Assembly: GCA_002748835.1 (NCBI GenBank)
Contig: PDTL01000016.1
Location: 84,655 to 148,654, forward strand
Reading direction: 5' to 3'
Origin: Deltaproteobacteria bacterium
GTDB taxonomy: Bacteria; Desulfobacterota; Desulfobacteria; Desulfobacterales; GCA-2748835
DNA length: 64,000 nucleotides
Within the stretch, counting starts at the first letter, position 1; each line of letters opens with the position of its first letter. The notes below the pieces were generated by a model that ran no database searches, was not told the origin of the DNA, and saw nothing but the letters and a program-made list of their open reading frames with translations. Of the stretch, positions 18,926 to 26,615 are shown one piece after another. Both the position numbers and the translations under genes were made by a program.

Positions 18926-19387
18926 TTAAAGTCGTTCCTTCAGACAAAACCGCCGGTCACCGGCATATCGAACAACGGTAACCGCCACAAGCAGCAGCAG
19001 CACATCCCGTATCCACAACTGCCACGCACTGCTGGTATGCCCGCCTCCGCCCACGGAAAAGCACCCGCAGTCAAATTCATGCCCCCGGATCAGATTGATC
19101 GAAATGGCGGTGATGAATCCGGCCAGCAGCAGGCCTGCCAGCATCGCAGAAGATCGGGGAAAAACACCGGCAATCAGCGCTCCCCCCATGACCGCTTCAA
19201 CATAGGGAACAATGATCGCCAATATGTTAATGCCTGCTGCGGGAAAAAGGTTGTAGCCGTATAGAATCAACGCAAAATCTGCCGGATGGAGCATCTTATC
19301 CATGCTTGCAAAAATAAAAACACCGCCGAGCAGCCATCGCAGAATCAGGTCAACACTGCTGTACGATATCATACGGTCAGTTTTCAT
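18926..19387 (-). CDS. MauE/DoxX-family membrane protein
   Basis: The protein is 153 aa from ATG 19387, which overlaps the end of the rhodanese gene by 11 bp. It has four membrane helices in the MauE/DoxX pattern (LILRWLLGGVFIFASMDKMLHP, PYVEAVMGGALIAG, AGLLLAGFITAISINLIRG, LWIRDVLLLLVAVTVV) and the signature RGHEFDCGCFS with a Cys-x-Cys pair. MauE-type proteins are thought to handle disulphide or electron transfer across the inner membrane. Pairing with a membrane-anchored rhodanese suggests a thiol/sulphur-transfer function in the envelope; this is inference. Confidence 0.8.
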   Translation of the reverse strand: MKTDRMISYSSVDLILRWLLGGVFIFASMDKMLHPADFALILYGYNLFPAAGINILAIIVPYVEAVMGGALIAGVFPRSSAMLAGLLLAGFITAISINLIRGHEFDCGCFSVGGGGHTSSAWQLWIRDVLLLLVAVTVVRYAGDRRFCLKERL

Positions 19388-19877
19388 AGGCCACCGGATA
19401 CCCTTTCTCCGACCATCCGTCGAATCCATCGACCATCACACGGACCCGCGTGTAGCCCATGGCTTCAAATTCACTGGCCAGTTCATGGGCGTCACGGCAT
19501 TCACGCCCGCTACAGTAGACCACCAACCGGGCATCCGGCGGATAGGCGTCAAAAAAAGCCTCAATCCGCTGATCCAGTTCACCCACTGGAAAGGGAATCG
19601 CCCCCTTCACGTGGCCCGCCTCATACGCTTCCATGCGCCGCGCATCCACGAATACCGCCTGTCCTGCATCATAGATGCGTTTTGCCTCGCTAAGCGTGTT
19701 GATCTCCCGTTCATGGCTGACCGCATCGTTTTTCGCATTGGCTGAGATAGTACCTTGTCTGGTATCCCAGCTGCCGATCCACCGAATGCCCTGGGGGTGA
19801 AAATGATTTGCCAAGACGGCGATGAGCACTGCGGTCACGCAGATCAGACCCGCCTCTTTGAAAAACGCACTGTTCAT
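19377..19877 (-). CDS. Membrane-anchored rhodanese-domain protein
   Basis: Read from ATG 19877 (166 aa), the protein has one N-terminal membrane helix (AGLICVTAVLIAVLANHF) and a single rhodanese domain (about residues 55-165). The domain shows VFVDARRMEAYEAGHVKGAIPFP and the active loop VVYCSGRECRDA, whose first Cys is the persulphide-carrying residue; the C terminus is GFDGWSEKGYPV. A longer reading from 19985 adds an Arg-rich stretch without a ribosome site. It is co-transcribed with the MauE/DoxX-like gene, which overlaps its 3' end. The domain likely faces the periplasm. Confidence 0.85.
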   Translation of the reverse strand: MNSAFFKEAGLICVTAVLIAVLANHFHPQGIRWIGSWDTRQGTISANAKNDAVSHEREINTLSEAKRIYDAGQAVFVDARRMEAYEAGHVKGAIPFPVGELDQRIEAFFDAYPPDARLVVYCSGRECRDAHELASEFEAMGYTRVRVMVDGFDGWSEKGYPVAYEN

Positions 19878-19995
19878 AAGCGTATTCTGCCCCGTATTTG
19901 ATGTCTGCACCGACACCAAGGCGCAGCCTCCGTATTTTCCCCGAAACCTAATAAATCTGCACCTGAAAGTCAAATTGAGAAGCAAAAAAGACCGT

Positions 19996-21549
19996 TCAAT
20001 AAACGCCCCAGTCCCCTTCCCGATAATACCGGTACAGGATTGGATCCTGCTCCCGGTTCACCTCAGTGTCTGCAAGCACTGCCGGCTCCATCAGACCTTT
20101 GCCAAAGTGCAGCATGGAAATCATGGCATCCCGGGACAGCCAGCGGGTGGGAATCCCGTCAAAGGTCAGGTCAAGGAGCCGGGCTCTCAGCTGCAGACGG
20201 CGGCCTCCGGTTTCCGGCACCCCGAGAACCCATCCCCATTCTCCCATGGTCGGGATATGATTTCGATAGCCGGCCACCTGAAAACCGGCTGCCGCCATGG
20301 TCTTATAGATGCACAGATAGGCGCGCTTTGAAAAATAGGGGCTTGTGGCCTGGGTGACCAGCACTCCGTCCGGGACAAGGTGTTTGCGTATTTCCGTATA
20401 AAATCCGATTGAGTAAACGTGCATCAAATCAACGGTATCCGGATCAGGCAGGTCTGCAATCACCACATTATACAGACGATCTGAAGCCTCGATAAAAGCC
20501 CGGGCATCTCCGGTAACCACATGGACACGTGCGTCGCTCAACGCCCTGCAGTTCAGGGCACGCAGCACCGGATGCGACCGTGCCAGCGCTGGCATTTCCG
20601 GATCCAGATCGACCAGGGTGATCGCACCGACATCCGGGTATTTCAGTACCTCTCTGACAGCCAGGCCGTCCCCGCCCCCCAGAATGAGCACCGATTCACG
20701 GCCTGGAGAAAGGGACAGGGCCGGATGGACCAGCGGTTCGTGATACCGTTCCTCGTCAACTGACGAAAACTGTTCCTGACCGTTGATATACAACCAGTAG
20801 TTCTGCTTCCACTGGGTCATGACAATTTTCTGGTACGCGGTCTGCTGTGCAAAAATCACCTTGTCCTTGTACTGAAGCTGTTCCCCGTATTTAAGAATCG
20901 GTTCTGCGCCCACCCCCAGCATGATCAGGATCGCCGCCACACAACCGCCCATGACAGCCAGCCGTTTTTTCCACCGGAACAAGTGACGAAAACGGACAAA
21001 CAAAAACGCGGCCACAAAAAAATTGACGCTGCCCAGCAGAATCGGCGTATAGGTGAGCCCGAAAAACGGCAATGCCACAAAGGCAAAAATCAGTCCGCCG
21101 AGCAGAGCGCCATAATAATCCTTTTCCATAACATTCGAAATATTGACCCGAAGGGCGTCATAGGCATCGTTGAGTCTGGCCACCAACGGTATCTCAAGCC
21201 CGATGAGGAGCCCGATCAGGATACTTTCCGTATAGATGACAAGGGATATGGGCTGGACGTACGCAGAGACGCCGTACGCCAGAATCGCAGAAACAGCGCA
21301 GCTCAGGGACAGCAGGTATTCGACACAGATAAACGCATCAAAGAGATCCGTCAGGATAAAACGGCTGAGGCGACTGCCAAGCCCCATGGCAAAAAGCATC
21401 AGGGACATGACCATCGTCCACTGGAAAATGGCATTTCCGATCAGATAGGTTGCCAGTGTGGACAGAACGAATTCTGCGACAATGCCAGCGCACCCTGTCG
21501 CAAACAGGGCAATCTGGAGCGCCGTACCTTCGGTTATCCGTTTAAACAC
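19996..21549 (-). CDS. Membrane-fused spermidine-synthase-like protein
   Basis: This 517-aa protein begins with about seven membrane helices (residues 10-215). The following soluble domain is of the polyamine aminopropyltransferase class: YHEPLVHPAL (269-278), the nucleotide-binding GGGDGLAVREVLK (291-303), an acidic LVDLDPEM, and DLPDPD for the catalytic Asp region. Canonical SpeE transfers an aminopropyl group from decarboxylated AdoMet to putrescine; long membrane-fused versions remain poorly defined. Its start is GTG 21549, overlapping the DUF350 gene stop by eight bases. The DUF350 and lipoprotein genes upstream form a conserved-looking trio with it, so a substrate tied to that membrane complex is possible. 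Confidence 0.85.
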   Translation of the reverse strand: MFKRITEGTALQIALFATGCAGIVAEFVLSTLATYLIGNAIFQWTMVMSLMLFAMGLGSRLSRFILTDLFDAFICVEYLLSLSCAVSAILAYGVSAYVQPISLVIYTESILIGLLIGLEIPLVARLNDAYDALRVNISNVMEKDYYGALLGGLIFAFVALPFFGLTYTPILLGSVNFFVAAFLFVRFRHLFRWKKRLAVMGGCVAAILIMLGVGAEPILKYGEQLQYKDKVIFAQQTAYQKIVMTQWKQNYWLYINGQEQFSSVDEERYHEPLVHPALSLSPGRESVLILGGGDGLAVREVLKYPDVGAITLVDLDPEMPALARSHPVLRALNCRALSDARVHVVTGDARAFIEASDRLYNVVIADLPDPDTVDLMHVYSIGFYTEIRKHLVPDGVLVTQATSPYFSKRAYLCIYKTMAAAGFQVAGYRNHIPTMGEWGWVLGVPETGGRRLQLRARLLDLTFDGIPTRWLSRDAMISMLHFGKGLMEPAVLADTEVNREQDPILYRYYREGDWGVY

Positions 21550-22411
21550 ACCAGTAGATCACCCATCCGGCCGAAATATAGGAAAAGGCTTCTATGAACG
21601 CCGCCCCCAGGTTCGGGCCGTGTTCGGTTGGCTGCTGATGGCGGTCCACGCCGAGAATCTCGTCTGCCAGATGGACTGTGGGGAGCAGGAGTTTGTCAGT
21701 CAGCCATCGGATCATCGGCAGCATGACAAGCCCCACCAGGGCCAGGGCGACGTACCCGGGCAGGTCACTGCCCCAGGAATGGAAATCCCCCTCTGCAGCC
21801 AGGCCCACCACCAGACCGAAACCGATCAGCGCACCGGCAAAACTGGTGCCGGCTGCCACATTGTCTTTTTCGATTTCATCATGAATACTATAGGAAGTGA
21901 TCAGATTGTAAAGCCGTGAGGCCGCCACCAGTAGGGCCTGTCCGATTGCCCAGAAGACGATGGCGGTCCAGACCGTCCCGCCTTCACCGGAGATGGCCCC
22001 GTACAACACCAATCCGGATGCCATGCAGACGCCCAGGCGCACCGCACCCGTCCCGGCGTTCCGGTCCTGAATCAGTTCATCATCCACGTTGAACTGGTTA
22101 AGGATCAGTCTGTCACAGATCATCACCGAAAGATTGAGCAGAACAATGCCCAGAGAACCGTAAATCGCCAGATCAATCAGATCATCTGCTATGCCAAGGC
22201 TGGGGCCGGCGATGGCCCCACCGATACAGATGGCCAGTCCTGCGTAATAGCCGACCAGGGCAATCGCCACAGCCGGATTGTCATTTTCGACCAGTTCATG
22301 GGTAATCCGGTACCGCCGGTTCAGCACATCGTGCACCCACTTTCCGATAAAAAACAACAGATAAAACGCCATCAGATAGACCAGGCCTGTCAGGATGCGA
22401 TCAAGTATCAT
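21542..22411 (-). CDS. DUF350 membrane protein (two DUF350 units)
   Basis: The 289-residue protein is built of a duplicated DUF350 unit, each with several helices. The first has LVENDNPAVAIALVGYYAGLAICIGGAIAGP and the second IEKDNVAAGTSFAGALIGFGLVVGLAAEGD; the repeated E-x-DN-x-A-x-x motif marks the family. Function is unknown, but such proteins are often encoded beside SpeE-like enzymes in diverse bacteria. It starts at ATG 22411, two bases after the lipoprotein gene, and overlaps the SpeE-like start. Confidence 0.88.
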   Translation of the reverse strand: MILDRILTGLVYLMAFYLLFFIGKWVHDVLNRRYRITHELVENDNPAVAIALVGYYAGLAICIGGAIAGPSLGIADDLIDLAIYGSLGIVLLNLSVMICDRLILNQFNVDDELIQDRNAGTGAVRLGVCMASGLVLYGAISGEGGTVWTAIVFWAIGQALLVAASRLYNLITSYSIHDEIEKDNVAAGTSFAGALIGFGLVVGLAAEGDFHSWGSDLPGYVALALVGLVMLPMIRWLTDKLLLPTVHLADEILGVDRHQQPTEHGPNLGAAFIEAFSYISAGWVIYWCV

Positions 22412-22413
22412 GG

Positions 22414-23154
22414 TTATTTCCCCACGCCTCCGGACCGGCTTCTGTACCCGGTCCGGGTCCGGCCGACACGATTGGCGACCTTTCTAGTAAACGCAGATTT
22501 TCCCTTGCTGACCCTTGCCTGCTTCCGGGAATAGAAATTTGGTTTCACGGTTCTGGCCACGCGGCCCCTGGTGCCATATTCCCTGTTCCGGCCAAAATAG
22601 GGTTCATGCCGGGCCCGGGCGTTCCGGTAACCGGTGTAGTCGTTCCGGTAAATGGGCCGATACCATCCGCCAAACAGATTCGATATCAGCGCATATTTCC
22701 CGTAAAACTCCCAGAACGTCTGACCACTTGAATTCTGCCGCCACTCGCCGTACCGCGGATTTCCCACATACGCATACCCGGGCGGCGTGGCTTCCGTGAT
22801 CTCTTTTTCAGGGGTTTTCACATAAATACACATTCCCAGAAAGTCGCGGTACTGGTCATAGTAGTCTTTTGACACCTCCATCCAATCAGACGACCACTGG
22901 GAATCTTCCTGAATGACGCGATACTTGTGAAAATAGGTTTTGGAAAAACTCCCTTCCTCCGCCATATCCTCGAGCAGTATGGAATAAGAGGGGACATTGA
23001 CAAGGGCTGTTTTCAATTTTTCAAGGGGCGGAGATGACGATCTCCCGCAGCCAGAGACAAACAGCACGACGGCAAACAGTAACAGGTACACCTGCGTGAC
23101 GCTGACGCCCCCGGCGGCCCGGTTTCCAGTTTTTTTCAAATAATATCGTTTCAT
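22414..23154 (-). CDS. Lipoprotein upstream of DUF350/SpeE-like genes (DUF4247-like)
   Basis: This 246-residue protein has a signal peptide with a lipobox (LFVSGC), so it is probably an outer- or inner-membrane lipoprotein. The middle contains a folded region rich in Tyr and Trp (DWMEVSKDYYDQYRDFLGM). The last 60 residues are strongly basic and end in a Gly/Ser/Arg-rich tail (GYRSRSGGVGK). That tail and the adjacent DUF350 and SpeE-like genes resemble clusters known from Actinobacteria and Bacilli, where a DUF4247-type protein occupies this place. The similarity is judged by eye and by context, not by search. Confidence 0.6.
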   Translation of the reverse strand: MKRYYLKKTGNRAAGGVSVTQVYLLLFAVVLFVSGCGRSSSPPLEKLKTALVNVPSYSILLEDMAEEGSFSKTYFHKYRVIQEDSQWSSDWMEVSKDYYDQYRDFLGMCIYVKTPEKEITEATPPGYAYVGNPRYGEWRQNSSGQTFWEFYGKYALISNLFGGWYRPIYRNDYTGYRNARARHEPYFGRNREYGTRGRVARTVKPNFYSRKQARVSKGKSAFTRKVANRVGRTRTGYRSRSGGVGK

Positions 23155-23241
23155 TGCTCATTATTCCCCATCTGTTTTTTTCAACTGTAGCAGACACGCC
23201 AGATCGGGTCAATGGAATGCAGACAGCCCAGCAGGATTTAT

Positions 23242-23988
23242 TTAGTCGTCTTCGACTTCCATCTCCAGGAATTTCTTGACGGTTTTCATGTGATACAGCA
23301 GAAAACCAATAATCATGACGGAGATGAAGATCCCGCCCCACATCTTGATATCATCGATATACGGGTACTGGTGAATTTTCTGAAACAGATTATTCCCGAT
23401 CAGGGTGTAAATGACGATGGAGGTCAGGGTACCGCTGAAAATAATCAGAAAATTATGAATCGCGCGGTAATTGATAAGATAGCCGATAAGCGATCCCACC
23501 ACCGGTCCGGTCATGAAAAAAGGAAACATGACAAAAAAAAACAGACCGACCCCCCCGTATCGTTTTATTGTGGTTTTCTGGCGCTGAGCCGTCAGCTCTG
23601 CCCGGCGTACAGCCGCGTCGAACATCTTGGGTTCAATGACATTTCGCATGATCAGAACCACCATGGAATACGCGATCAGAACAATGAGGACCTCTAAATA
23701 AAAATTATAAAAAATTGTAAAAAGTGGAGAAATATCAGCAAGCAGACAGATCATCACCCCGGCGCCACGTCCGCCCATGAGGTGGAGGGCGGCAGTCTCG
23801 ATTAAAACGCCATACAGTTTCGGGTCCATGAACAGCAAAAGCAAAAGGGACAGACCCAGTATCCCTGTCAGCATCAGTCCGATCAGCAGAATTTTAACTT
23901 CAATCAGACTGCGTTTTTCCCTGATCAGATACCCTACTTTCCGAAACGCCCGACTACCCAAAATGAGCAGTTTTTTGATGAAACGCAT
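23242..23988 (-). CDS. Small multidrug-export-like membrane protein
   Basis: The protein is 248 aa from ATG 23988, with GGAG eight bases upstream; the longer frame from 24042 is unlikely. It has five or six membrane helices. A central FFFVMFPFFMTGPVVGSLIGYLI resembles the re-entrant core of the Sm_multidrug_ex (PF06695) family, whose export role has not been demonstrated well. A basic, helical stretch (RRAELTAQRQKTTIKR) precedes that core. It is a single gene, with no clear operon partner. The family call is tentative. Confidence 0.55.
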   Translation of the reverse strand: MRFIKKLLILGSRAFRKVGYLIREKRSLIEVKILLIGLMLTGILGLSLLLLLFMDPKLYGVLIETAALHLMGGRGAGVMICLLADISPLFTIFYNFYLEVLIVLIAYSMVVLIMRNVIEPKMFDAAVRRAELTAQRQKTTIKRYGGVGLFFFVMFPFFMTGPVVGSLIGYLINYRAIHNFLIIFSGTLTSIVIYTLIGNNLFQKIHQYPYIDDIKMWGGIFISVMIIGFLLYHMKTVKKFLEMEVEDD

Positions 23989-24176
23989 CCTGTTGTCTCC
24001 ACCATATCCGCTGCAACCTGCGGGCATGGAACCGGCTATCAAAAAATCAGGCCCGCTCCCGCGCGGTTCGGGGATCCGCTCCTGACCCTATTGTCAACTT
24101 GATTTTATAAACGATTCACATTGAAAAAGCATTAATAAAGAGGTGTTTTTACAAAATTAAGGCAGGAAATCCGTGC

Positions 24177-24202
24177 CGGGCAGCCGTTTCTGCGGCTGCC
24201 CG
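24177..24202 (-). terminator. GC-rich hairpin downstream of the OmpA-family gene
   Basis: Arms CGGGCAGCCG (24177-24186) and CGGCTGCCCG (24193-24202) pair perfectly over ten bases around a six-base loop. It lies 44 bp after the stop of the OmpA-family gene on the minus strand. No long T tract follows, so it may act as a stability element as well as a terminator. Confidence 0.55.
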
Positions 24203-24245
24203 CTGGAAAGATGGACCGCTCGAAAACACGGCCCATGAAACAAAA

Positions 24246-25232
24246 TCAGGAGACAGTGCCGGCGATCACGGCAGATATGACCACCCGACGGCGGATCGCC
24301 ATCCCGCCGTTTGCATCTGGGCGTTCCTGAGCCGACATTCCGAACGGGCCGTAACTTGAAATCACGCACCGGGATGGAGAAACGCCATATTTGGCAAGCA
24401 GATGCATAACAGTGGCCGCACGGCGTGCGCCAAGCTCGAAGTTGGACGGATACAGTCGGGAGTGAATTTGCCGTGGATCGGTATAGCCGGTCACCCGGAT
24501 TTCCCGGGCATATTTGGACAATACCGCTGCAAGTGGTTTGAAATATTTATGATATTCTTTGGAAATACCGGTTTTTCCCGAGCTGAACAAAATCGGCAGG
24601 CGTGTCTCGAGCAGCGTCACGCCGTCTCTACGGACCAGCTCAACCCAGGTGTCAAGCCCCAGTGCCTTGATTTCAGACACCAGGCCAGCGTTGGCATCGC
24701 CAGCAGCGCCTGCCGGAGAAGATCCCGTTACGCTACCCGGCTGTTTGTCGGAAATGCCGGCAACGGCTGACACATCCGGCGAAATCCACCACCAGGACGG
24801 CGCACCAAAGCGTTCTTCAACCTCCCGGACCAGACGGCGCAGGGAGGCGGCGGCGGCATCCCTTTTCACCGTCATCCGCGCCAGTTCTTTTGACAGCTGG
24901 GCAATCCGTTTTTTCTTCCGCTCCGAGGAGAGAACAAGGGACTCAGGCAGTGTTCGATCCGCATCCATCATCCGGAGGCATTTTTCCTCGAGCCAGTCCA
25001 GTTCCGCGTTCCATCCGCGCAATTCTGATTGCAAGGATACAAGTGCTTCTTCAGCCTGCATCAGTTCCCCGGTCACGGCCATTTTTTGCCGAATAGCCTC
25101 GGCCCGCGTTTTCGGTGGACCGACCAGATCCCCGATCCGATCCACTGGCGTGCCGTCAGCCTGACAGATCCCTCCATATACTAAAAAAAACCACAGACAG
25201 ACCTGTGATATCACCCTATACCGATGCATCAT
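24246..25232 (-). CDS. OmpA-family cell-envelope protein with coiled coil
   Basis: The 328-aa protein starts at ATG 25232 after AAAGGAG. A signal peptide (VCLWFFLVYGGICQA) is followed by a coiled-coil region (residues about 40-135: MQAEEALVSLQSELRGWNAELDWLEEK, then LSSERKKKRIAQLSKELARM). The C-terminal OmpA-like peptidoglycan-binding domain shows ILFSSGKTGISKEYHKYFKPLAAVL, IRVTGYTDP and NFELGARRAATVMHLLAKYGV, with the usual NxxLSxxRA region replaced by NFELGARRA. Such proteins tie the envelope to the cell wall or act as MotB-like stators. It is 48 bp downstream of the LPP20-type lipoprotein gene, and the two probably form an operon. Confidence 0.85.
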   Translation of the reverse strand: MMHRYRVISQVCLWFFLVYGGICQADGTPVDRIGDLVGPPKTRAEAIRQKMAVTGELMQAEEALVSLQSELRGWNAELDWLEEKCLRMMDADRTLPESLVLSSERKKKRIAQLSKELARMTVKRDAAAASLRRLVREVEERFGAPSWWWISPDVSAVAGISDKQPGSVTGSSPAGAAGDANAGLVSEIKALGLDTWVELVRRDGVTLLETRLPILFSSGKTGISKEYHKYFKPLAAVLSKYAREIRVTGYTDPRQIHSRLYPSNFELGARRAATVMHLLAKYGVSPSRCVISSYGPFGMSAQERPDANGGMAIRRRVVISAVIAGTVS

Positions 25233-25280
25233 GGTAAAACTCCTTTATTTTTAGCATGTTTCACCGTTTGTCCGGATGCA

Positions 25281-25754
25281 TTATCGGGAATCTTTTGCGA
25301 GTACCGTTGTTCCGGCATTTTTCTCCGGCAACCGTATGGCAACACGCATGTGCGCTTCAATCAGACCATGATCCGACAGTCTGACCTCAATCACCTCAGC
25401 ACCCTGAAGCCAGGCCCGGGTTTCCAGATAGATATAATCATAATCGATCATCCCTGCCCCAGAGCGCTGATAGCTGTCCACGTAGACGCCGTGGATTTTT
25501 TCAACCAGCTGCCGGTAGCCGTCAGCAATGGCCGCGCGTTCTGCCAAAAAATCCGCCTGGGCACGGTTGATAGCTGTTTCCGGAGGCAGTCCCTTTCCAA
25601 TCACATGTAGGGTCAGTAGATTGTCCGCCTGCTGTTTGATCAGCCGGCCCTCCACATGCCCCACCGGTTTCCCGGCCTGGGATGACACACACCCGTACAT
25701 GCCGATCACCAGCAAAACGCCAGCAAGCACGCTGAATCCATTCACGTGTTTCAT
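25281..25754 (-). CDS. LPP20-type lipoprotein
   Basis: The protein is 157 aa from ATG 25754, which has AAGGAG six bases upstream; longer in-frame readings back to 25916 are not credible. The signal peptide ends in a lipobox-like GMYGC. The rest matches the LPP20 family pattern: RAQADFLAERAAIADGYRQLVEKIHGVYVDS, then VEIRLSDHGLIEAHMRVAIRLP-like strands. In other bacteria, LPP20 and FlgT-like proteins sit in the outer membrane, some being flagellar-associated, but there are no flagellar genes here. It precedes the OmpA-family gene and is divergent from the 25941 gene. Confidence 0.75.
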   Translation of the reverse strand: MKHVNGFSVLAGVLLVIGMYGCVSSQAGKPVGHVEGRLIKQQADNLLTLHVIGKGLPPETAINRAQADFLAERAAIADGYRQLVEKIHGVYVDSYQRSGAGMIDYDYIYLETRAWLQGAEVIEVRLSDHGLIEAHMRVAIRLPEKNAGTTVLAKDSR

Positions 25755-25940
25755 TATCCACTCCTTGTCTTGTCCATGCCATTGGTCGTCGTGATAACCA
25801 GAATCTCCGTTCCACGTCATATCGACGGTTCTATGGTCAGACTTTAATTTTTCGCCTGATGGGTTTAAGTTTTTTACATTAACTGCCGAACGGAAAAAAG
25901 AGATGCGCCATATCAACAGACCGTCAGGAACCAGACGACC

Positions 25941-26495
25941 ATGAAAGCCCCCTTATTCGACACCTGTCTTTTCCTCTTCCTTATCCTGCTCATCTCGGCG
26001 TCTGTTTCCGCAGAGGAATCTGCGGAAACAGACTTTTTCCAGCTGCGGGTGGATAGTGTTACCGTTAACGGACAGGTGGTCGATACGAGCCTTCATCTGA
26101 CCCCGTCTCCCGCACCTGCCGGCCATGCACGGCTTAAGCGGGTAAGGGTGACCGGCTATGCTGCTGATCCGGGCGTAAAAAACGCCGAAAGCCATGCCAT
26201 GAACGATGCCTGGTACCGTCTGGCCCTGAATCTGGGTCAGATCTCCCAGACCACACGCACGGAAACCCACCGCCAGACGGCCATCACCCGGACCGCGACG
26301 ATCATGCATCACACCTGCATTGTCCGCCTGCCTGCGGATATCCGGTATCACATGGTTCACACGCCCGCGCCGCTGCTGGCAGTTGATCTCTCCCTCCTGG
26401 CAGGTCCGGCTCTTTTTCCAGATGCATCTTTTTTTTCACGCGCCTGCGCCACTATCCGTCAGCACGCCGCACACCTCACCCCCTTCCTCCGTTAA
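25941..26495 (+). CDS. Secreted protein of unknown function
   Basis: This 184-aa protein has a clear signal peptide (CLFLFLILLISASVSA). The mature part contains VRVTGYAADPGVKNAESHAMNDAWYRLALNLGQI, faintly like the helix found in LPP20-type domains, followed by a Thr/Arg-rich stretch (TRTETHRQTAITRTATI). I do not recognise a named family. The gene is divergent from the LPP20/OmpA pair across a 186-bp gap, which suggests a shared envelope role. A perfect 14-bp inverted repeat followed by five T lies within its coding region, just after the signal-peptide codons (see separate entry). It ends in Pro/Arg without known motifs. Confidence 0.6.
   Translation: MKAPLFDTCLFLFLILLISASVSAEESAETDFFQLRVDSVTVNGQVVDTSLHLTPSPAPAGHARLKRVRVTGYAADPGVKNAESHAMNDAWYRLALNLGQISQTTRTETHRQTAITRTATIMHHTCIVRLPADIRYHMVHTPAPLLAVDLSLLAGPALFPDASFFSRACATIRQHAAHLTPFLR
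26000..26038 (+). promoter_or_regulatory. Terminator-like hairpin inside the secreted-protein gene
   Basis: Arms GTCTGTTTCCGCAG (26000-26013) and CTGCGGAAACAGAC (26020-26033) are perfectly complementary over 14 bases, with a six-base loop, and are followed immediately by TTTTT (26034-26038). The structure therefore has the form of a Rho-independent terminator on the plus strand. It lies about 60 bp after the start codon at 25941, where translation could prevent folding. An attenuator-like role is possible; chance from the coding sequence (SVSAEESAET) is the alternative. Confidence 0.5.
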
Positions 26496-26615
26496 CCCCG
26501 CCCCCTTTTTTTACACCACCTGCCGCCCATTTTATGATAGTGGATAGATTTTCATCCGCGTCGCGAGATTCGCGGCCACACACATGTTACAGATCGACCA
26601 CACAGGGGTTTTCAT

